Assembly (NCBI GenBank): GCA_016212275.1
Contig: JACRGR010000051.1
Coordinates: 51,947 to 115,946, forward strand
Reading direction: 5' to 3'
DNA from: Nitrospinota bacterium
GTDB taxonomy: Bacteria > Nitrospinota_A > UBA7883 > JACRGQ01
Length of the DNA stretch: 64,000 nucleotides
The stretch's first letter is position 1, and every line of letters starts with the position of its first letter. Made by a program: the position numbers and the translations under genes. This document shows, one piece after another, positions 32,199 to 42,043 of this stretch. The notes beneath the pieces are model-generated. The model was not told where the DNA came from, did not search any database, and was given only the letters and a program-made list of their open reading frames with translations.

Positions 32199-34934
32199 AT
32201 GCGGTCGAACTCCATTCAGGCGCGCCTTACGATCTTGCTCTTTTTGATGCTCATTGTCCCGGCTTTGGCGGTGGGCTGGATAACCTATTCCTTCTCGATC
32301 GAAACCATAAAATCCGAGCGGATGCGCGTGGTGGGGCAGGTGGCCACTGGCAAACGCGAATTGCTGGCTTCCACGCTTTCACAATCAAACGGCCGCGCGC
32401 TGGCCTTTCTTTCGGCCATGGTTGCCGGGTGCCGGCGGGGCGCCGATGGGATTGACGCCCGTTGCGCGGGGCGGGCGGTGGGGTCGTTCGTGAAAAATGA
32501 GGATGCGCGGGGGGCTTTGTTGCGCCTGCGCGGGAACGCGCGGGATATCGTTATCGGCACGCTTTCCCTCTCCGGCGGACAACTGCCGGAATTCGCGCCC
32601 GGGCAACTGGCGGTGTTCAGCAGGATGGCATCCGAGGAGGGCCAGCCCTTTTTTATTCAGGCAACCGATCCATCCAGCGGCGCCCTCTTTCTCCTGGAGT
32701 ACCCGCTTGCCGGGATACAGGCGATCTTTTCATCTCCGCAAGAGTTGGGCGATTCGGGCGAGACATTCCTCGCCGACCGGAACGGATTCTTCATCACTCA
32801 CGCGAGATTCCACTCCATGCAAGGACGGACGACGGAGATCACCGCCCGGCCGATGAAACGGTGCCTGAGCAGGGAAAACACCGAAGTGCTCGATCTGGAT
32901 TACCGCGATGTGCCGATCATCCATGGGTTCCGGTATATCCCGGAGATCGGCGGCGGTTGCATCATGGCGCACATAGACCAGGCGGAGGCGTTCGCCTCGC
33001 TGGATGTCCTGAAAAGGAAGCTCCTGTTAGCAACGGCCATGTTCTTGGGGATCGCGTTCATCGTGGCGATGTATTTCGCCCGGAGCATCGCCCGTCCGAT
33101 TGGCAACCTGACCGAAGCCACCCGCGTCATCGCATCCGGCGATTATTCGGTGCGGGCCGCGGTGGAAGGAAATGACGAGATAGGGCAACTGGCGTCTTCC
33201 TTCAATCTCATGGCGGAAAAGCTCTATGCGGCCACGGAATTCCTTGAGCAACAGGTGCGCGAAAGGACCATGCAACTGGAAGCGACGAATGAGGAACTCA
33301 ACTCCGAGATCGTTGAACGTGGGGTGTTGGAACAATCGCTCCGTCAGGCCCGCCAACAGGCGGATGAGGCCAACCGGGCCAAGAGCGAATTCCTTGCCAC
33401 CATGAGCCACGAGATCCGCACCCCTTTGAACGCCATCATCGGCATGGCCGACCTGCTGGCCGCCACAAGGATGGATCGCGCGCAGAACGACTATGTGCGG
33501 GTGATACAAAATGCCGGCGACAGCCTGCTGGAGATCATCAGCGACATCCTTGACCTCTCGAAAATAGAAGCGGGGCAGATGGACCTTGAGACCATCCCGT
33601 TCGATATGGTGGACCTGCTGGAGAAGACCTCGGAAATATATTCGATCCGCGCGCGGGGAAAGGGGATAGCGCTTACGGTGTGCCTTGAGCCGGCGATGGC
33701 GCGCACCGTTGCGGGCGACCCGACCCGCCTGCGGCAGGTCATCGTCAACCTGCTGGGCAACGCCATCAAGTTCACCCATGCGGGTGAGATCGTCCTTTCG
33801 GCCAGGGAATTGTCGCGCGGCGGGGATTCGGTCGAGGTACAGGTCTCCGTCAAAGACACCGGCATCGGGATACCTTCCGGCAAACTCGACACCATTTTTG
33901 AAAACTTCTCCCAGGTGGATTCCAGCACCACGCGGAAGTTCGGGGGCACGGGACTGGGGCTTTCCATCGTCCGCCGGCTGGTCATGATGATGGCGGGCAG
34001 GATATGGGTGGAGAGCGAAGTGGGAAAGGGGAGCGCCTTCCATTTCACCGTCCGCTTCAAGTTGCCGGGTGCCCATGAGCTTCCGTTGCCGGCTTCCGAT
34101 GATGGGGGGGAAGCTCGGACGGCGCAAATCCCCATTGCCCGCCGACCGCTTCACATCCTGCTTGCCGAGGACAGCGAAATGAACCAGCAAGTGGTGACGC
34201 ACATCCTGCGGGCGGGCGGCCATACCGTATCGCTGGCCGCCAACGGATGGCAAGCGGTGGATGCGGCGCGGAACCATACGTTCGACCTCGTGATCATGGA
34301 TATTCACATGCCCGAACTGGACGGCGAGCAGGCCGCGAAAATGATCCGTCACACGGAGCTTTCAACCGGCGCGCGCGTCCCGATCATCGCATTCACCGCG
34401 ATGGCCTCCAAGGAGGACAGGGACCGCTATCTTGCGACCGGCATGGACGGCTATATTTCAAAGCCGGTGAAAGCGGCTACGCTTTTGGCATACCTTGACC
34501 GGTTTGGCGGAAATGCGCCGTCCCCCGCGCCGACCGCCGAAACTCAAGAAACCGCCAATTCCACCGGCAATGCGAAAACCCCCGGCACGGTGGATTGGGG
34601 CAAGGCCCTCGCCCGGTGTAATAACAGCGGGGAGCTTTTGCGCCATATCGCGGCGATGTTCATTGCCGCACGGGAGAAGATGCGGGTTAGGGCGCGGGAG
34701 GCGCTGGCGCAAAAGGAATTCGGCGCGCTTGCCGAAATCGCCCATAAGTTAAAAGGGGAAGGCGGCCTTTTGGGCGCGGATTGGCTGACGCAAAGCGCCC
34801 TGGCATTGGAAAAGGCCGCGCGCGCGGGACAAGGGGATTTATTGGAACAGTGTCTGGCGGACCTTGAAGCAAATACGGCAAACCTCGTTTCCCAGTTGCG
34901 CGTGATGCTGGATGCGCCGCGCAATCCCGGTTAA
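32199..34934 (+). CDS. Hybrid sensor histidine kinase with receiver and Hpt domains
   Basis: 911 residues. Membrane helix ~10-30; an extracytoplasmic sensor ~35-275 of Cache-like length, not recognised; a second helix ~275-295 ([20 protein letters not shown]); HAMP ([20 protein letters not shown]); a coiled-coil; HisKA with [19 protein letters not shown] (His404) and [10 protein letters not shown]; ATPase with [18 protein letters not shown] and GGTGLGLSI; receiver [15 protein letters not shown] with Asp701 in [11 protein letters not shown]; and Hpt with [12 protein letters not shown] (His849). This is a complete intramolecular phosphorelay, like BarA/ArcB. The output regulator is not in the window. 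GAGGTAA stands 9 bases before the ATG. Confidence 0.93.
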   Translation: MRSNSIQARLTILLFLMLIVPALAVGWITYSFSIETIKSERMRVVGQVATGKRELLASTLSQSNGRALAFLSAMVAGCRRGADGIDARCAGRAVGSFVKNEDARGALLRLRGNARDIVIGTLSLSGGQLPEFAPGQLAVFSRMASEEGQPFFIQATDPSSGALFLLEYPLAGIQAIFSSPQELGDSGETFLADRNGFFITHARFHSMQGRTTEITARPMKRCLSRENTEVLDLDYRDVPIIHGFRYIPEIGGGCIMAHIDQAEAFASLDVLKRKLLLATAMFLGIAFIVAMYFARSIARPIGNLTEATRVIASGDYSVRAAVEGNDEIGQLASSFNLMAEKLYAATEFLEQQVRERTMQLEATNEELNSEIVERGVLEQSLRQARQQADEANRAKSEFLATMSHEIRTPLNAIIGMADLLAATRMDRAQNDYVRVIQNAGDSLLEIISDILDLSKIEAGQMDLETIPFDMVDLLEKTSEIYSIRARGKGIALTVCLEPAMARTVAGDPTRLRQVIVNLLGNAIKFTHAGEIVLSARELSRGGDSVEVQVSVKDTGIGIPSGKLDTIFENFSQVDSSTTRKFGGTGLGLSIVRRLVMMMAGRIWVESEVGKGSAFHFTVRFKLPGAHELPLPASDDGGEARTAQIPIARRPLHILLAEDSEMNQQVVTHILRAGGHTVSLAANGWQAVDAARNHTFDLVIMDIHMPELDGEQAAKMIRHTELSTGARVPIIAFTAMASKEDRDRYLATGMDGYISKPVKAATLLAYLDRFGGNAPSPAPTAETQETANSTGNAKTPGTVDWGKALARCNNSGELLRHIAAMFIAAREKMRVRAREALAQKEFGALAEIAHKLKGEGGLLGADWLTQSALALEKAARAGQGDLLEQCLADLEANTANLVSQLRVMLDAPRNPG

Positions 34935-34983
34935 AAAACCGCTCTTGTGCGGGTGGTTCGGCGGCTTCGGACCGCGCAGTAAT

Positions 34984-35003
34984 CCCTAACGCCCTTGTTA
35001 GGG
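34984..35003 (-). terminator. Hairpin between two convergent genes
   Basis: CCCTAAC (34984-34990) pairs with GTTAGGG (34997-35003) around GCCCTT, just where the kinase gene and the small secreted-protein gene converge; it covers the latter's stop codon. There is no T-run, so a bidirectional terminator is only suggested. Confidence 0.35.
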
Positions 35004-35282
35004 GAGCGTTACATCCTGGGCGGTGTTCGGCCCGACCGTGACTTCTGATTCCTTTACCGTCTTGTCTTTTTTTACCGTCAGTTTCTGTGCGCCGTCCGGA
35101 AGGCCTTTAAGGCGGAACTTGCCATTCACGTCCGTAATGTCCGACTGGCCCCCCGCCGCGACCGTGGCCATGTGAACCGGTTTGCCTGAAGCATCCTTGA
35201 CCTGCCCGGAAATGGAACCCGCGGTTGCGGAAAGTGGCGCAAGCGCCGTCAGGATCATTGCCGCGATCAGAAACTTTTTCAT
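34998..35282 (-). CDS. Small exported carboxypeptidase-regulatory-like protein
   Basis: 94 residues. A signal peptide (MKKFLIAAMILTALAPLSATA) precedes one compact beta domain: GSISGQVKDASGKPVHMATV, ITDVNGKFRLKGLPDGAQKL, VTVGPNTAQDVTLP. This is the CarboxypepD_reg/transthyretin-like fold used for binding at the cell surface or periplasm. It stands alone, without the enzyme or TonB receptor to which such domains are often fused. It lies 15 bases after the membrane protein gene and probably shares its transcript. Confidence 0.8.
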   Translation of the reverse strand: MKKFLIAAMILTALAPLSATAGSISGQVKDASGKPVHMATVAAGGQSDITDVNGKFRLKGLPDGAQKLTVKKDKTVKESEVTVGPNTAQDVTLP

Positions 35283-35297
35283 CGTATCCTCATCCTC

Positions 35298-35804
35298 CTA
35301 GTTCGTCGGGAAACTGATATTGTTCATCGCCTGTTTTGATTCGATCCGCATGAACTTGAATTTATTTTGGGTCGGGGAAATAAGATAGAGCTTCACGTCG
35401 TCGTTGTCCGGGTCTATGCACTTGGCGCTGAATTTGAATTTCCCCTGCATGTCCGCGTCGGTTTGGCTGACGGCCAGGACTATCTTGGCGTCATTCTGGT
35501 AGGGGGTGATGGTGCCGTCAATGCTGACGGACGACAGGTTTTGCGTGGCCTTATCCAGTTCCAGTTGGGCCGCTTTCAGGTCTTCCGTAAGTTTGGCCAC
35601 CGTGTCGCTTTTTATTTTTTGGTACGCCTGCGACAGAAGAATGAAAATAATAATGAATCCCGCGATCGCTCCGCCCGCCTGGTACTGTTTCGATTGCACC
35701 ATCGCGGTGCTCTTGAAAAACTTGAACAGCACCACCGCGCCGGCAAGACTTAAAAAAAAGAATGTGACGATGACGATCAGATCGAAGTTCAACCCGTTTA
35801 CCAC
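35298..35804 (-). CDS. Membrane protein with two N-terminal helices and an exposed beta domain, unknown
   Basis: 168 residues from GTG 35804, chosen because GGAGGGTGA lies ~5 bases upstream; a longer frame would run antisense into the next gene. Two membrane helices ([38 protein letters not shown]) are followed by a coiled-coil ([18 protein letters not shown]) and a ~80-residue domain with strands ([40 protein letters not shown]). No family recognised. It heads a two-gene unit with the small carboxypeptidase-regulatory-like protein, so both may act at the periplasmic face. Confidence 0.65.
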   Translation of the reverse strand: MVNGLNFDLIVIVTFFFLSLAGAVVLFKFFKSTAMVQSKQYQAGGAIAGFIIIFILLSQAYQKIKSDTVAKLTEDLKAAQLELDKATQNLSSVSIDGTITPYQNDAKIVLAVSQTDADMQGKFKFSAKCIDPDNDDVKLYLISPTQNKFKFMRIESKQAMNNISFPTN

Positions 35805-35870
35805 TCTCACCCTCCATTGGATAATTCCGGGTATGTTTTTATCATAACGGACCGGCGTTGGCAACGGGGA

Positions 35871-35876
35871 TATAAT
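35871..35876 (+). promoter_or_regulatory. -10 box of the YyaL-type gene (leaderless)
   Basis: A perfect TATAAT ends 6 bases before ATG 35883 and there is no ribosome site between. The start point should coincide with the initiation codon. Confidence 0.55.
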
Positions 35877-35882
35877 ATAAAC

Positions 35883-37955
35883 ATGGGCAAACTTCCGGAT
35901 GGCGGTTTCAACAGGCTCAGGAACGAAAAAAGCCCTTACCTCCTCCAGCATGCTGAAAACCCCGTGCATTGGTTTCCATGGGGCGATGAGGCCTTTGCGC
36001 GGGCCGCGTCCGACGACAAACCGGTGTTTCTTTCCATCGGCTATTCCACCTGCCACTGGTGCCATGTGATGGCGCATGAATCGTTCGAGGACGCGGAAGT
36101 GGCGCGCCTTTTGAACAAGTCGTTCATCGCCATAAAAGTCGACCGGGAAGAACGGCCGGACATTGACGCGGTGTATATGAAAGCCTGCCACCTTCTTTCC
36201 GGGACCGGCGGGTGGCCCTTGAACCTGTTTCTGACTCCCGACAAACGCCCATTCTTCGGAGGGACCTATTTCCCGAAAAACGCCCGGATGGGAAGGGCGG
36301 GCATGATGGAACTTCTTCCGGCGATAAGCGTGTTTTGGCGCGAAAAAAGGGGCGAGGCCGACAAGGTAGCCGCCCAACTGGCGGTCGCTTTATCCGGCAT
36401 TGGCGAAGAAGCGGGGGACGGTGAAATCTCCACATCGGTGTTTCATCGCGCTTATGAGGAACTGGCGGCGGGATTCGACCCTCTCTACGGCGGATTCTCA
36501 AATGCGCCCAAGTTCCCCGTGCCGCATACGGTTCTCTTTCTTCTGCGCCACTGGCGCTCCACCGGCGAGGCGGCGGCATTGGCAATGGCCCGGAAAACAC
36601 TGGAGGAAATGCGCAAGGGGGGCATATACGATCATCTGGGGTTCGGCTTTCACCGGTACTCCACGGACAGGTTGTGGCTGGTGCCGCATTTTGAAAAAAT
36701 GCTGTACGACCAGGCCCTGCTGGCGATGGCCTATACCGAAGGGTTCCAGGCGACGGGCGAACCGGCGTTTGCGCGCACCGCGCGAGAGATATTTTCGTAC
36801 TGCCAGCGGGATATGTCCGCGCCGGAAGGGGGATTCTTTTCGGGTGAAGACGCGGATAGCGAAGGTGAGGAGGGGAAATATTATGTCTGGAGCATGGAGG
36901 AGCTGACCGCCGCGCTGGGGGAGGATTCGGCCTCTTTCGCCGCGCGGGCGTTCAACGTGCGGGATGAGGGAAACTACATTGAGGAAACCACGGGGCGGCC
37001 AAACCGAAGGAACATCCTCCATTTGGAAGTATCACGCTCCGCGGGGGCAGAAAAGATGGGGATGACCCAGGAAGAATTTGACCGGCGGTTTGAAACGGCG
37101 CGGGAGAAGCTGTTCGCCGCCCGCGCCAAACGGGCGCGCCCGTTCCGCGACGACAAGGTGCTTACCGACTGGAACGGGCTGATGATCGTGGCGCTGGCAA
37201 AGGCCGCAAGGGCCTTTGACGAACCTGCTTATACGGCCGCCGCGCGCCGGACGGCGGACTTCATCATTTCGCGGATGATGAAGAACGGCGGGCTTTTGCA
37301 CCGGTTCAGGGAAGGGGAGGCCGCCATTGAAGGAATGCTGGATGACTATGCGTTCTTCGTGTGGGGCCTGATCGAATTGTACGAGGACTGTTTCGATCCC
37401 CGCTACCTGCAACTGGCGGTACGGCTCAATGATGAGATGCTAAATCGGTTTTGGGATACCGCCGGGGGCGGATTGTTCCTCGCGTCCGCCGGGGGCGAGG
37501 AACTGATCGCCCGTCCGAAGGAACTGCACGACGGCGCCATCCCCTCCGGCAATTCCGTTGCCCTTATGAATCTGACGCGGTTGCACCGCCTGACCGGTTC
37601 CGCGGCGTATGCCGAAAAGGCGGAGCTGATCGCGCGCGCGTTTGGCGAAACCGTAGGGGCGCGCCCCTCGTCATACTGCCACTTCCTATGCGGGTACGCG
37701 CTTGCCACCGGGCCGGTGAGCGATATGGTCATCGTATGCGGGGAACCGGCCGATGCCGCCCCCATGCTTAAAAAGGCGTGGAGCGGATATGCGCCGGAAC
37801 GGGTGGTGCTGGTGGCCCGCGAATCCGAAACCGCGCCGGGTTTTCCCCAAGAACTTAAGTGCATTGACGGAAAGCCGACGGCGTATGTATGCCGGGATTT
37901 TGCCTGTAGCGCCCCGACCGCTGATATTGATACATTAATGGGACTCTTGGCTTAA
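35883..37955 (+). CDS. YyaL/DUF255 family thioredoxin-domain protein
   Basis: 690 residues from ATG 35883. Residues ~10-170 are the DUF255 thioredoxin-like domain with [19 protein letters not shown], the active-site-like [16 protein letters not shown], and [19 protein letters not shown]. The remainder is a six-hairpin (alpha/alpha)6 barrel: [51 protein letters not shown]. It is the bacterial relative of spermatogenesis-associated protein 20; biochemical role unproven. It is followed 18 bases later by a redoxin gene, supporting a thiol-related job. Confidence 0.9.
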   Translation: MGKLPDGGFNRLRNEKSPYLLQHAENPVHWFPWGDEAFARAASDDKPVFLSIGYSTCHWCHVMAHESFEDAEVARLLNKSFIAIKVDREERPDIDAVYMKACHLLSGTGGWPLNLFLTPDKRPFFGGTYFPKNARMGRAGMMELLPAISVFWREKRGEADKVAAQLAVALSGIGEEAGDGEISTSVFHRAYEELAAGFDPLYGGFSNAPKFPVPHTVLFLLRHWRSTGEAAALAMARKTLEEMRKGGIYDHLGFGFHRYSTDRLWLVPHFEKMLYDQALLAMAYTEGFQATGEPAFARTAREIFSYCQRDMSAPEGGFFSGEDADSEGEEGKYYVWSMEELTAALGEDSASFAARAFNVRDEGNYIEETTGRPNRRNILHLEVSRSAGAEKMGMTQEEFDRRFETAREKLFAARAKRARPFRDDKVLTDWNGLMIVALAKAARAFDEPAYTAAARRTADFIISRMMKNGGLLHRFREGEAAIEGMLDDYAFFVWGLIELYEDCFDPRYLQLAVRLNDEMLNRFWDTAGGGLFLASAGGEELIARPKELHDGAIPSGNSVALMNLTRLHRLTGSAAYAEKAELIARAFGETVGARPSSYCHFLCGYALATGPVSDMVIVCGEPADAAPMLKKAWSGYAPERVVLVARESETAPGFPQELKCIDGKPTAYVCRDFACSAPTADIDTLMGLLA

Positions 37956-37973
37956 TCAACAAAGGAGGAACGC

Positions 37974-38552
37974 ATGGCGCTCACATCTTCCACAATGTTG
38001 CCGTTGGGGACCATAGCCCCCGCATTCACTCTTCCGGACACTTCCGGGAATATGGTTTCGCTCGATGATTTCAAGTCCGCGCGCGCGCTTTTGGTCATCT
38101 TCATGTGCAACCATTGCCCCTATGTGAAACATGTCCGCAAAGCACTGGCGGATCTCGCGCGTGAATACCGGGAAAAAGGGGTGGCGATAGTGGGGATCAA
38201 CGCGAACGACGCAAAGAATTATCCGGACGACAGCCCCGGAGAAATGGTCAAGGAAGCGAAATCCGCCGGATATGTTTTTCCCTATTTGTATGACGAGAGC
38301 CAGCGGACCGCGAAAGCTTACCATGCCGCCTGCACACCGGAATTCTTCCTGTTCGACGCGGGAAAACGGCTGGTGTACCGGGGACAGATGGATGCCAGCA
38401 GGCCCGGCAACAACGTGCCGGTGACGGGAGGCGACCTGCGGGCCGCGATGGATGCCGTGATGGCCGGACATGAAACACCGCCGGATCAAAAGCCGGGCAT
38501 CGGGTGCAACATCAAATGGAAACCGGGCAACGCGCCGGACTATTTCAAGTGA
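37974..38552 (+). CDS. Thioredoxin-like redoxin (AhpC/TSA-type fold)
   Basis: 192 residues with a very strong AAAGGAGG ribosome site. The redoxin fold shows APAFTLPDTSGNMVSLDDF, then the active site LLVIFMCNHCPYVKHVRKAL with a CNHC pair, AIVGINANDAKNYPDDSPG, and the cis-Pro TPEFFLFD. This subgroup is a cytoplasmic thiol-disulfide protein of unknown partner. It has no signal peptide. It probably shares the transcript of the DUF255 gene, whose product may be its partner. Confidence 0.88.
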   Translation: MALTSSTMLPLGTIAPAFTLPDTSGNMVSLDDFKSARALLVIFMCNHCPYVKHVRKALADLAREYREKGVAIVGINANDAKNYPDDSPGEMVKEAKSAGYVFPYLYDESQRTAKAYHAACTPEFFLFDAGKRLVYRGQMDASRPGNNVPVTGGDLRAAMDAVMAGHETPPDQKPGIGCNIKWKPGNAPDYFK

Positions 38553-38560
38553 ACGTGGGA

Positions 38561-38566
38561 TATAAT
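38561..38566 (+). promoter_or_regulatory. -10 box of the DUF362 gene (leaderless)
   Basis: A perfect TATAAT ends 6 bases before ATG 38573, with no ribosome site. It is the same GGGATATAAT-N6-ATG layout as at 35871. Confidence 0.55.
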
Positions 38567-38572
38567 CGCGCC

Positions 38573-39706
38573 ATGCCGACACAAGTATCGTTACAGCGGT
38601 GCGGCGATTATTCGTCCGAAAATGTGATGCAAGCGGTGCGGGCCGCGCTGGAACCGTTCGGCGGCATGGGGGCTATTGTTAAACCTGGAGAGACGGTTCT
38701 GCTCAAGCCGAACATGCTGGCCCCCGCCGCGCCGGAAAAGGCGGTCACTACCCATCCCGCCGTGGTGAAGGCGGTGGCGCAACTCGTGATGGAATCGGGC
38801 GGTAAACCGTTCATCGGCGACAGCCCCGCGGTGCCGGGGTTCAAGATGACCGCGAAGAAAACCGGCCTCGCCGCCGTTGCCGAAGAACTGGGTATCCCGC
38901 TGGCGGAACTGAAAAACTCCGCCGAGTACAAGCAGGGGGAGAACAAGCTGTTCCGCATCCTGGAAATCTCCAAGACCGCGCTGGAGGCGGACCGAATCAT
39001 AAACCTGCCGAAGCTCAAAACGCACTCGCAGATGTATATGACCTTGGGGGTGAAAAATATCTTCGGGTGTGTGGTGGGGAGCCGGAAATCGCAATGGCAT
39101 TTCAAGGCGGGCATTGACCGCGTGTTTTTCGCGCGGATGCTGGTGGAGCTGTACGACGCGGTATCGCCGGACATCACCATCATGGACGGGATCGTGGGGA
39201 TGGAAGGGGATGGTCCCGGTCCGGGCGGCACCCCGCGGCAATGCGGGATCATTTCGGCGGCCACCGACGCGGTGGCGATGGACCGCGTTCTGTTGGATAT
39301 GGCGGGTGGCGATACGGAAAACCTTTTCACCATCGCCGCGGCGCGTGAAATGGGGATTGGCGAGACCGACCTGGCGCGGATACGGGTCATGGGAGTCCCG
39401 CTGGAAGAATTGAAGATGGAGCGGTTTGTATTCCCGCAGGTCGTGGGAGTGTTAATGGGGCCGAAGTTCCTTCAAAAGTTGTTCATTGACAACCTTACCC
39501 CCAAGCCGAAAGAATTAAGGAAAACCTGCACATTGTGCGAACAGTGCATTAATATATGTCCCACGGATGTCATCTCCGCGCGGAATGACCGGTTGCATTT
39601 CGACTATGACCGGTGCATCCGCTGTTTTTGTTGCGTGGAAGTGTGTCCGGAGGGTTCGATGAAACCTTCCAGCCCGTTGTTACTAAAACTTGTGGCAGGA
39701 AAATAG
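38573..39706 (+). CDS. DUF362 protein with C-terminal 2x[4Fe-4S] ferredoxin domain
   Basis: 377 residues from ATG 38573. The DUF362 domain (~1-300) shows VLLKPNMLAPAAPEKAVTTHP, IIGDSP-like FIGDSPAVPGF, INLPKLKTHSQMYMTLGVKN, DGIVGMEGDGPGPGG and AVAMDRVLLDMAG. The C-terminal ~70 residues carry CTLCEQCINICP and CIRCFCCVEVCP, each continuing into the usual Pro, for two [4Fe-4S] clusters. These proteins occur widely in anaerobes, probably as redox enzymes, but the reaction is unknown. An ATG at 38504 is in frame but overlaps the redoxin gene and lacks a ribosome site. Confidence 0.88.
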   Translation: MPTQVSLQRCGDYSSENVMQAVRAALEPFGGMGAIVKPGETVLLKPNMLAPAAPEKAVTTHPAVVKAVAQLVMESGGKPFIGDSPAVPGFKMTAKKTGLAAVAEELGIPLAELKNSAEYKQGENKLFRILEISKTALEADRIINLPKLKTHSQMYMTLGVKNIFGCVVGSRKSQWHFKAGIDRVFFARMLVELYDAVSPDITIMDGIVGMEGDGPGPGGTPRQCGIISAATDAVAMDRVLLDMAGGDTENLFTIAAAREMGIGETDLARIRVMGVPLEELKMERFVFPQVVGVLMGPKFLQKLFIDNLTPKPKELRKTCTLCEQCINICPTDVISARNDRLHFDYDRCIRCFCCVEVCPEGSMKPSSPLLLKLVAGK

Positions 39707-39715
39707 GAGGCAACA

Positions 39716-40090
39716 ATGAAAAAGACGGTTCTGGCGGCAATAATATGTATCGTGGTGGCGTGCGGCGCCGCCGTGGCGGAAGAGGCGATGGCTCCCGGCC
39801 CTCAGGGGAAACCGATGATGGGGCACCATCAGCAAAAGCACGAGATGATGGTCGAAGAACAGCAGATCATGCTCCAAAGCATCCAGTTGTTGAAGGAAAT
39901 GGCGAAGGACAAGGAAACAAAGGCGAAGGCCGAGGCGCTGGAAAAACGCCAGCAGGCGCTGATAATAAAACATCAGCAGATGTACGCGGAAATGATGAAG
40001 ATGATGGACGAGGGCGGGATGCAAATGGGACCGATGATGCATCGGCAACATATGATGGGAACGCCTTCCGCTCCCCCCGCGAAACAGTAG
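39716..40090 (+). CDS. Met/His/Gln-rich exported protein
   Basis: 124 residues: signal peptide (MKKTVLAAIICIVVACGAAVA), then a mature part very rich in Met, His, Gln, Lys and Glu (PMMGHHQQKHEMM; HQQMYAEMMKMMDEGGMQM; MMHRQHMMG). The central region should be one long helix or coiled-coil (EMAKDKETKAKAEALEKRQ). Clusters of Met and His suggest binding of copper or silver ions in the periplasm; this is inference. AGGAGG precedes the ATG, and the gene is 9 bases after the DUF362 gene and 17 before a TetR regulator. Confidence 0.75.
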   Translation: MKKTVLAAIICIVVACGAAVAEEAMAPGPQGKPMMGHHQQKHEMMVEEQQIMLQSIQLLKEMAKDKETKAKAEALEKRQQALIIKHQQMYAEMMKMMDEGGMQMGPMMHRQHMMGTPSAPPAKQ

Positions 40091-40106
40091 CCAAAACCCC
40101 ACGCGC

Positions 40107-40709
40107 ATGAAGCAAAAGGAACGGTCGGAAAAAACGGCGGCGGCGATCCTCGACGCCGCTTTCGCCGTCATTGCCGACCATTCCATCTCTGGCACCACCA
40201 CAGCGCTCATCGCCGAGCGGGCACAGGTCTCGAAGCCGCTGTTGCACTACCATTTCAAGACCAAGGAAGCGGTGTTGGACCGCGTGCTGGACCGGGTGCT
40301 GGAGCGGCTACTGGAAATACCGCTGGAAAATTTCAACAAGAACGTGTCCCCCTTCGAGGAGATCACGGGAATATTTGGCCGGTACAAGCGGACCATAACT
40401 TCCGAACCCGCGTTATTGGTGGTGTTTTTCGATTTTTGGGTGAAGGGGATACAGGCCCCGCCCGTCCGCGCGAAGATCGTCCAGCGGTTCGAGGGGTTCC
40501 GCGGCTACGTTTCCCAATTGGTGCGCGACGGCGTGGAGAAAGGGGAGTTCAGTCCGGAAAAATCGCACATGGTCCCGCCGCTTTTGCTTTCCCTGCTTGA
40601 GGGGGCTTCGTTGCAATTGATCTCCGACCCCAACGCCTTCAACATGGACCTGTACCAATTCATGGCGCTGGACGCGCTTTCGTCGGTGGCGGGCAGAAAG
40701 ATTTCCTGA
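40107..40709 (+). CDS. TetR/AcrR family transcriptional regulator
   Basis: 200 residues. The helix-turn-helix lies at ~10-55: AAAILDAAFAVIADHSISGT, TALIAERAQVSKPLLHYHFKTKEAV, matching the TetR consensus V-k-tLYyHF with LLHYHF. The ligand-binding half (~60-200) is helical with hydrophobic face FFDFWVKGIQAPPVRAKIV. It probably represses its own operon or a neighbour in response to a small molecule. No palindromic operator was recognised. No ribosome site lies before the ATG (CCCCACGCGC), so translation may be coupled to the upstream gene. Confidence 0.88.
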   Translation: MKQKERSEKTAAAILDAAFAVIADHSISGTTTALIAERAQVSKPLLHYHFKTKEAVLDRVLDRVLERLLEIPLENFNKNVSPFEEITGIFGRYKRTITSEPALLVVFFDFWVKGIQAPPVRAKIVQRFEGFRGYVSQLVRDGVEKGEFSPEKSHMVPPLLLSLLEGASLQLISDPNAFNMDLYQFMALDALSSVAGRKIS

Positions 40710-40734
40710 TATCCGGTGTTGCCTGAATTCCCGG

Positions 40735-40748
40735 CGGGCCGAGGCCCG
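40735..40748. terminator. GC hairpin between convergent tetR-type and M23 peptidase genes
   Basis: CGGGC (40735-40739) pairs with GCCCG (40744-40748) over the tetraloop CGAG. It sits between two convergent genes and may stop both; there is no T-run. Confidence 0.3.
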
Positions 40749-40753
40749 GAAGA

Positions 40754-41698
40754 TCAGTCGGTGAGGATGTAACGGTAGGGGTTCACCGGTACGCCGTGCA
40801 ACGCGACTTCATAGTGAACGTGCGGGCCGGTGCTCCGCCCCGTGCTTCCCACCTGCGCGATTGGCTGGCCGCGCTTCACGCGCTCGCCGCGGTGTACCAA
40901 TATTTTCGAGTTATGCCCGAAGCGGGTGGTGATGCCGTATCCGTGGTCTATTTCCACCATGTGTCCGTAGCCGTTATCCGATGTCGTTTCCACCACCACG
41001 CCGTTTGCGGGGGCCACGACCGTGGCGCCCATGTGGGTGGCGATGTCCAGCCCTTCATGCATTTCGCGCATGCCGGTGAACGGCGAAACGCGGTAGCCGA
41101 ATCCGCTGGTCACCCATCCGCGCGTGGGCCAGATGGAGGGGGTGGAGGTAAGGAGCGAAGACTGATCCTTGAAGAACGCATCCAGTTCGTGGAGGCTGAT
41201 CTCCTGTTTTTTCGCTTTGCTTCCCAGTTTCCCCAAGTCGTCATCAAGCTGGTTCAGCAGATGCTGGGTGTATTTTTCGTTGGTGGAGTTGAAGTTTTCG
41301 CTGTCGGTACTCGGACCGCCAACGCCGAAGGCCTCGTTCGTCGCCACATTGCTGTTCTCGGTGGCGGTGATGATCCTCAGTTTTTTGTCGAATTTCTCCA
41401 GGCGGGACATCAGGTTCTGGAATTCTTCCACCCGTAGTGCGAACCGCTGAATCTCCTGTTTCTGGAGCATCGAGGTCTCGCGCAACTGCTCTATCTCGTC
41501 CAAGTGCAGGTTTACGCTGAGCATGCTGTAAGAAATGTACAGGAATACGAGAGCACAGGCGGCCGCTACGCCGGCGCCGATCTTTACGATATTCTTGGGG
41601 ATGCTGAACCGCGACATCTTTCCGGCCAAGTCCGCCATCAGGATGACGGTGTACTTTTCAGCCAAAAATCTTTTCAAGAACGCGGACCACTTCTTCAA
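40754..41698 (-). CDS. M23 (LytM-type) peptidase with N-terminal membrane anchor and coiled-coil
   Basis: 314 residues from TTG 41698, with GGGGAGAAAGGG upstream. One membrane helix (IVKIGAGVAAACALVFLYIS) and a coiled-coil (~60-120; LDEIEQLRETSMLQKQEIQR) precede the LytM domain (~185-310). The zinc ligands are visible in MHEGLDIATHMG (HxxxD) and GPHVHYEV (HxH). It cuts peptidoglycan cross-bridges in the periplasm, or, as in EnvC/NlpD relatives, regulates amidases; the catalytic set is complete, so activity is likely. It has its own promoter with a perfect TTGACA. Confidence 0.9.
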   Translation of the reverse strand: MKKWSAFLKRFLAEKYTVILMADLAGKMSRFSIPKNIVKIGAGVAAACALVFLYISYSMLSVNLHLDEIEQLRETSMLQKQEIQRFALRVEEFQNLMSRLEKFDKKLRIITATENSNVATNEAFGVGGPSTDSENFNSTNEKYTQHLLNQLDDDLGKLGSKAKKQEISLHELDAFFKDQSSLLTSTPSIWPTRGWVTSGFGYRVSPFTGMREMHEGLDIATHMGATVVAPANGVVVETTSDNGYGHMVEIDHGYGITTRFGHNSKILVHRGERVKRGQPIAQVGSTGRSTGPHVHYEVALHGVPVNPYRYILTD

Positions 41699-42043
41699 AA
41701 CCCTTTCTCCCCATTCTCGTGTTAAAACGGTAAATGCCCTTCCGCATTTTTTACCATATATGTCCTTAAAATGTCAAATCTTCCGGAACCGGGGGGCAAT
41801 AAACCGGTTCAGCGGTTTCATCCATAACTTTATATCGTTATGTTACTTATATCAGGGAGCAAACATTATGCCGTAAAGAACATAAGAGGTTCTTGGCGGA
41901 TATTGTCTTTAATAATCAGTGCGATATGAGTTTTTGTTAGCCGTTGTTAATCGCTATTTATAACTTATGGTATCCACTTGTTGTTAAACGGAAGCAGACG
42001 GATGTATCTTTTTGGTTATAACGAGAATTGTAACGGATGAATT
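41699..42043. other. Intergenic region, AT-rich, no gene seen
   Basis: This 345-base gap is clearly richer in A and T than the flanking genes. Its left end holds the M23 peptidase promoter. The rest (about 41800-42040) contains no frame with a ribosome site, no tRNA-like fold and no strong hairpin that I could find. It may be a remnant of lost DNA. Confidence 0.5.
41748..41777 (-). promoter_or_regulatory. Promoter of the M23 peptidase gene
   Basis: Perfect TTGACA at 41772-41777 (minus strand), 18 bases, then TAAAAA at 41748-41753. The predicted start near 41741 gives a leader of ~43 nt containing the G/A-rich ribosome site. Confidence 0.45.

Noticed and set aside
35805..36377. N-terminal extension of the membrane protein at 35298-35804
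   Set aside because: It is antisense to the YyaL-type gene; GTG 35804 has a good ribosome site.
41535..41876. 113-codon plus-strand frame before the AT-rich gap
   Set aside because: Its first half is antisense to the M23 peptidase gene and no ribosome site or domain is visible.
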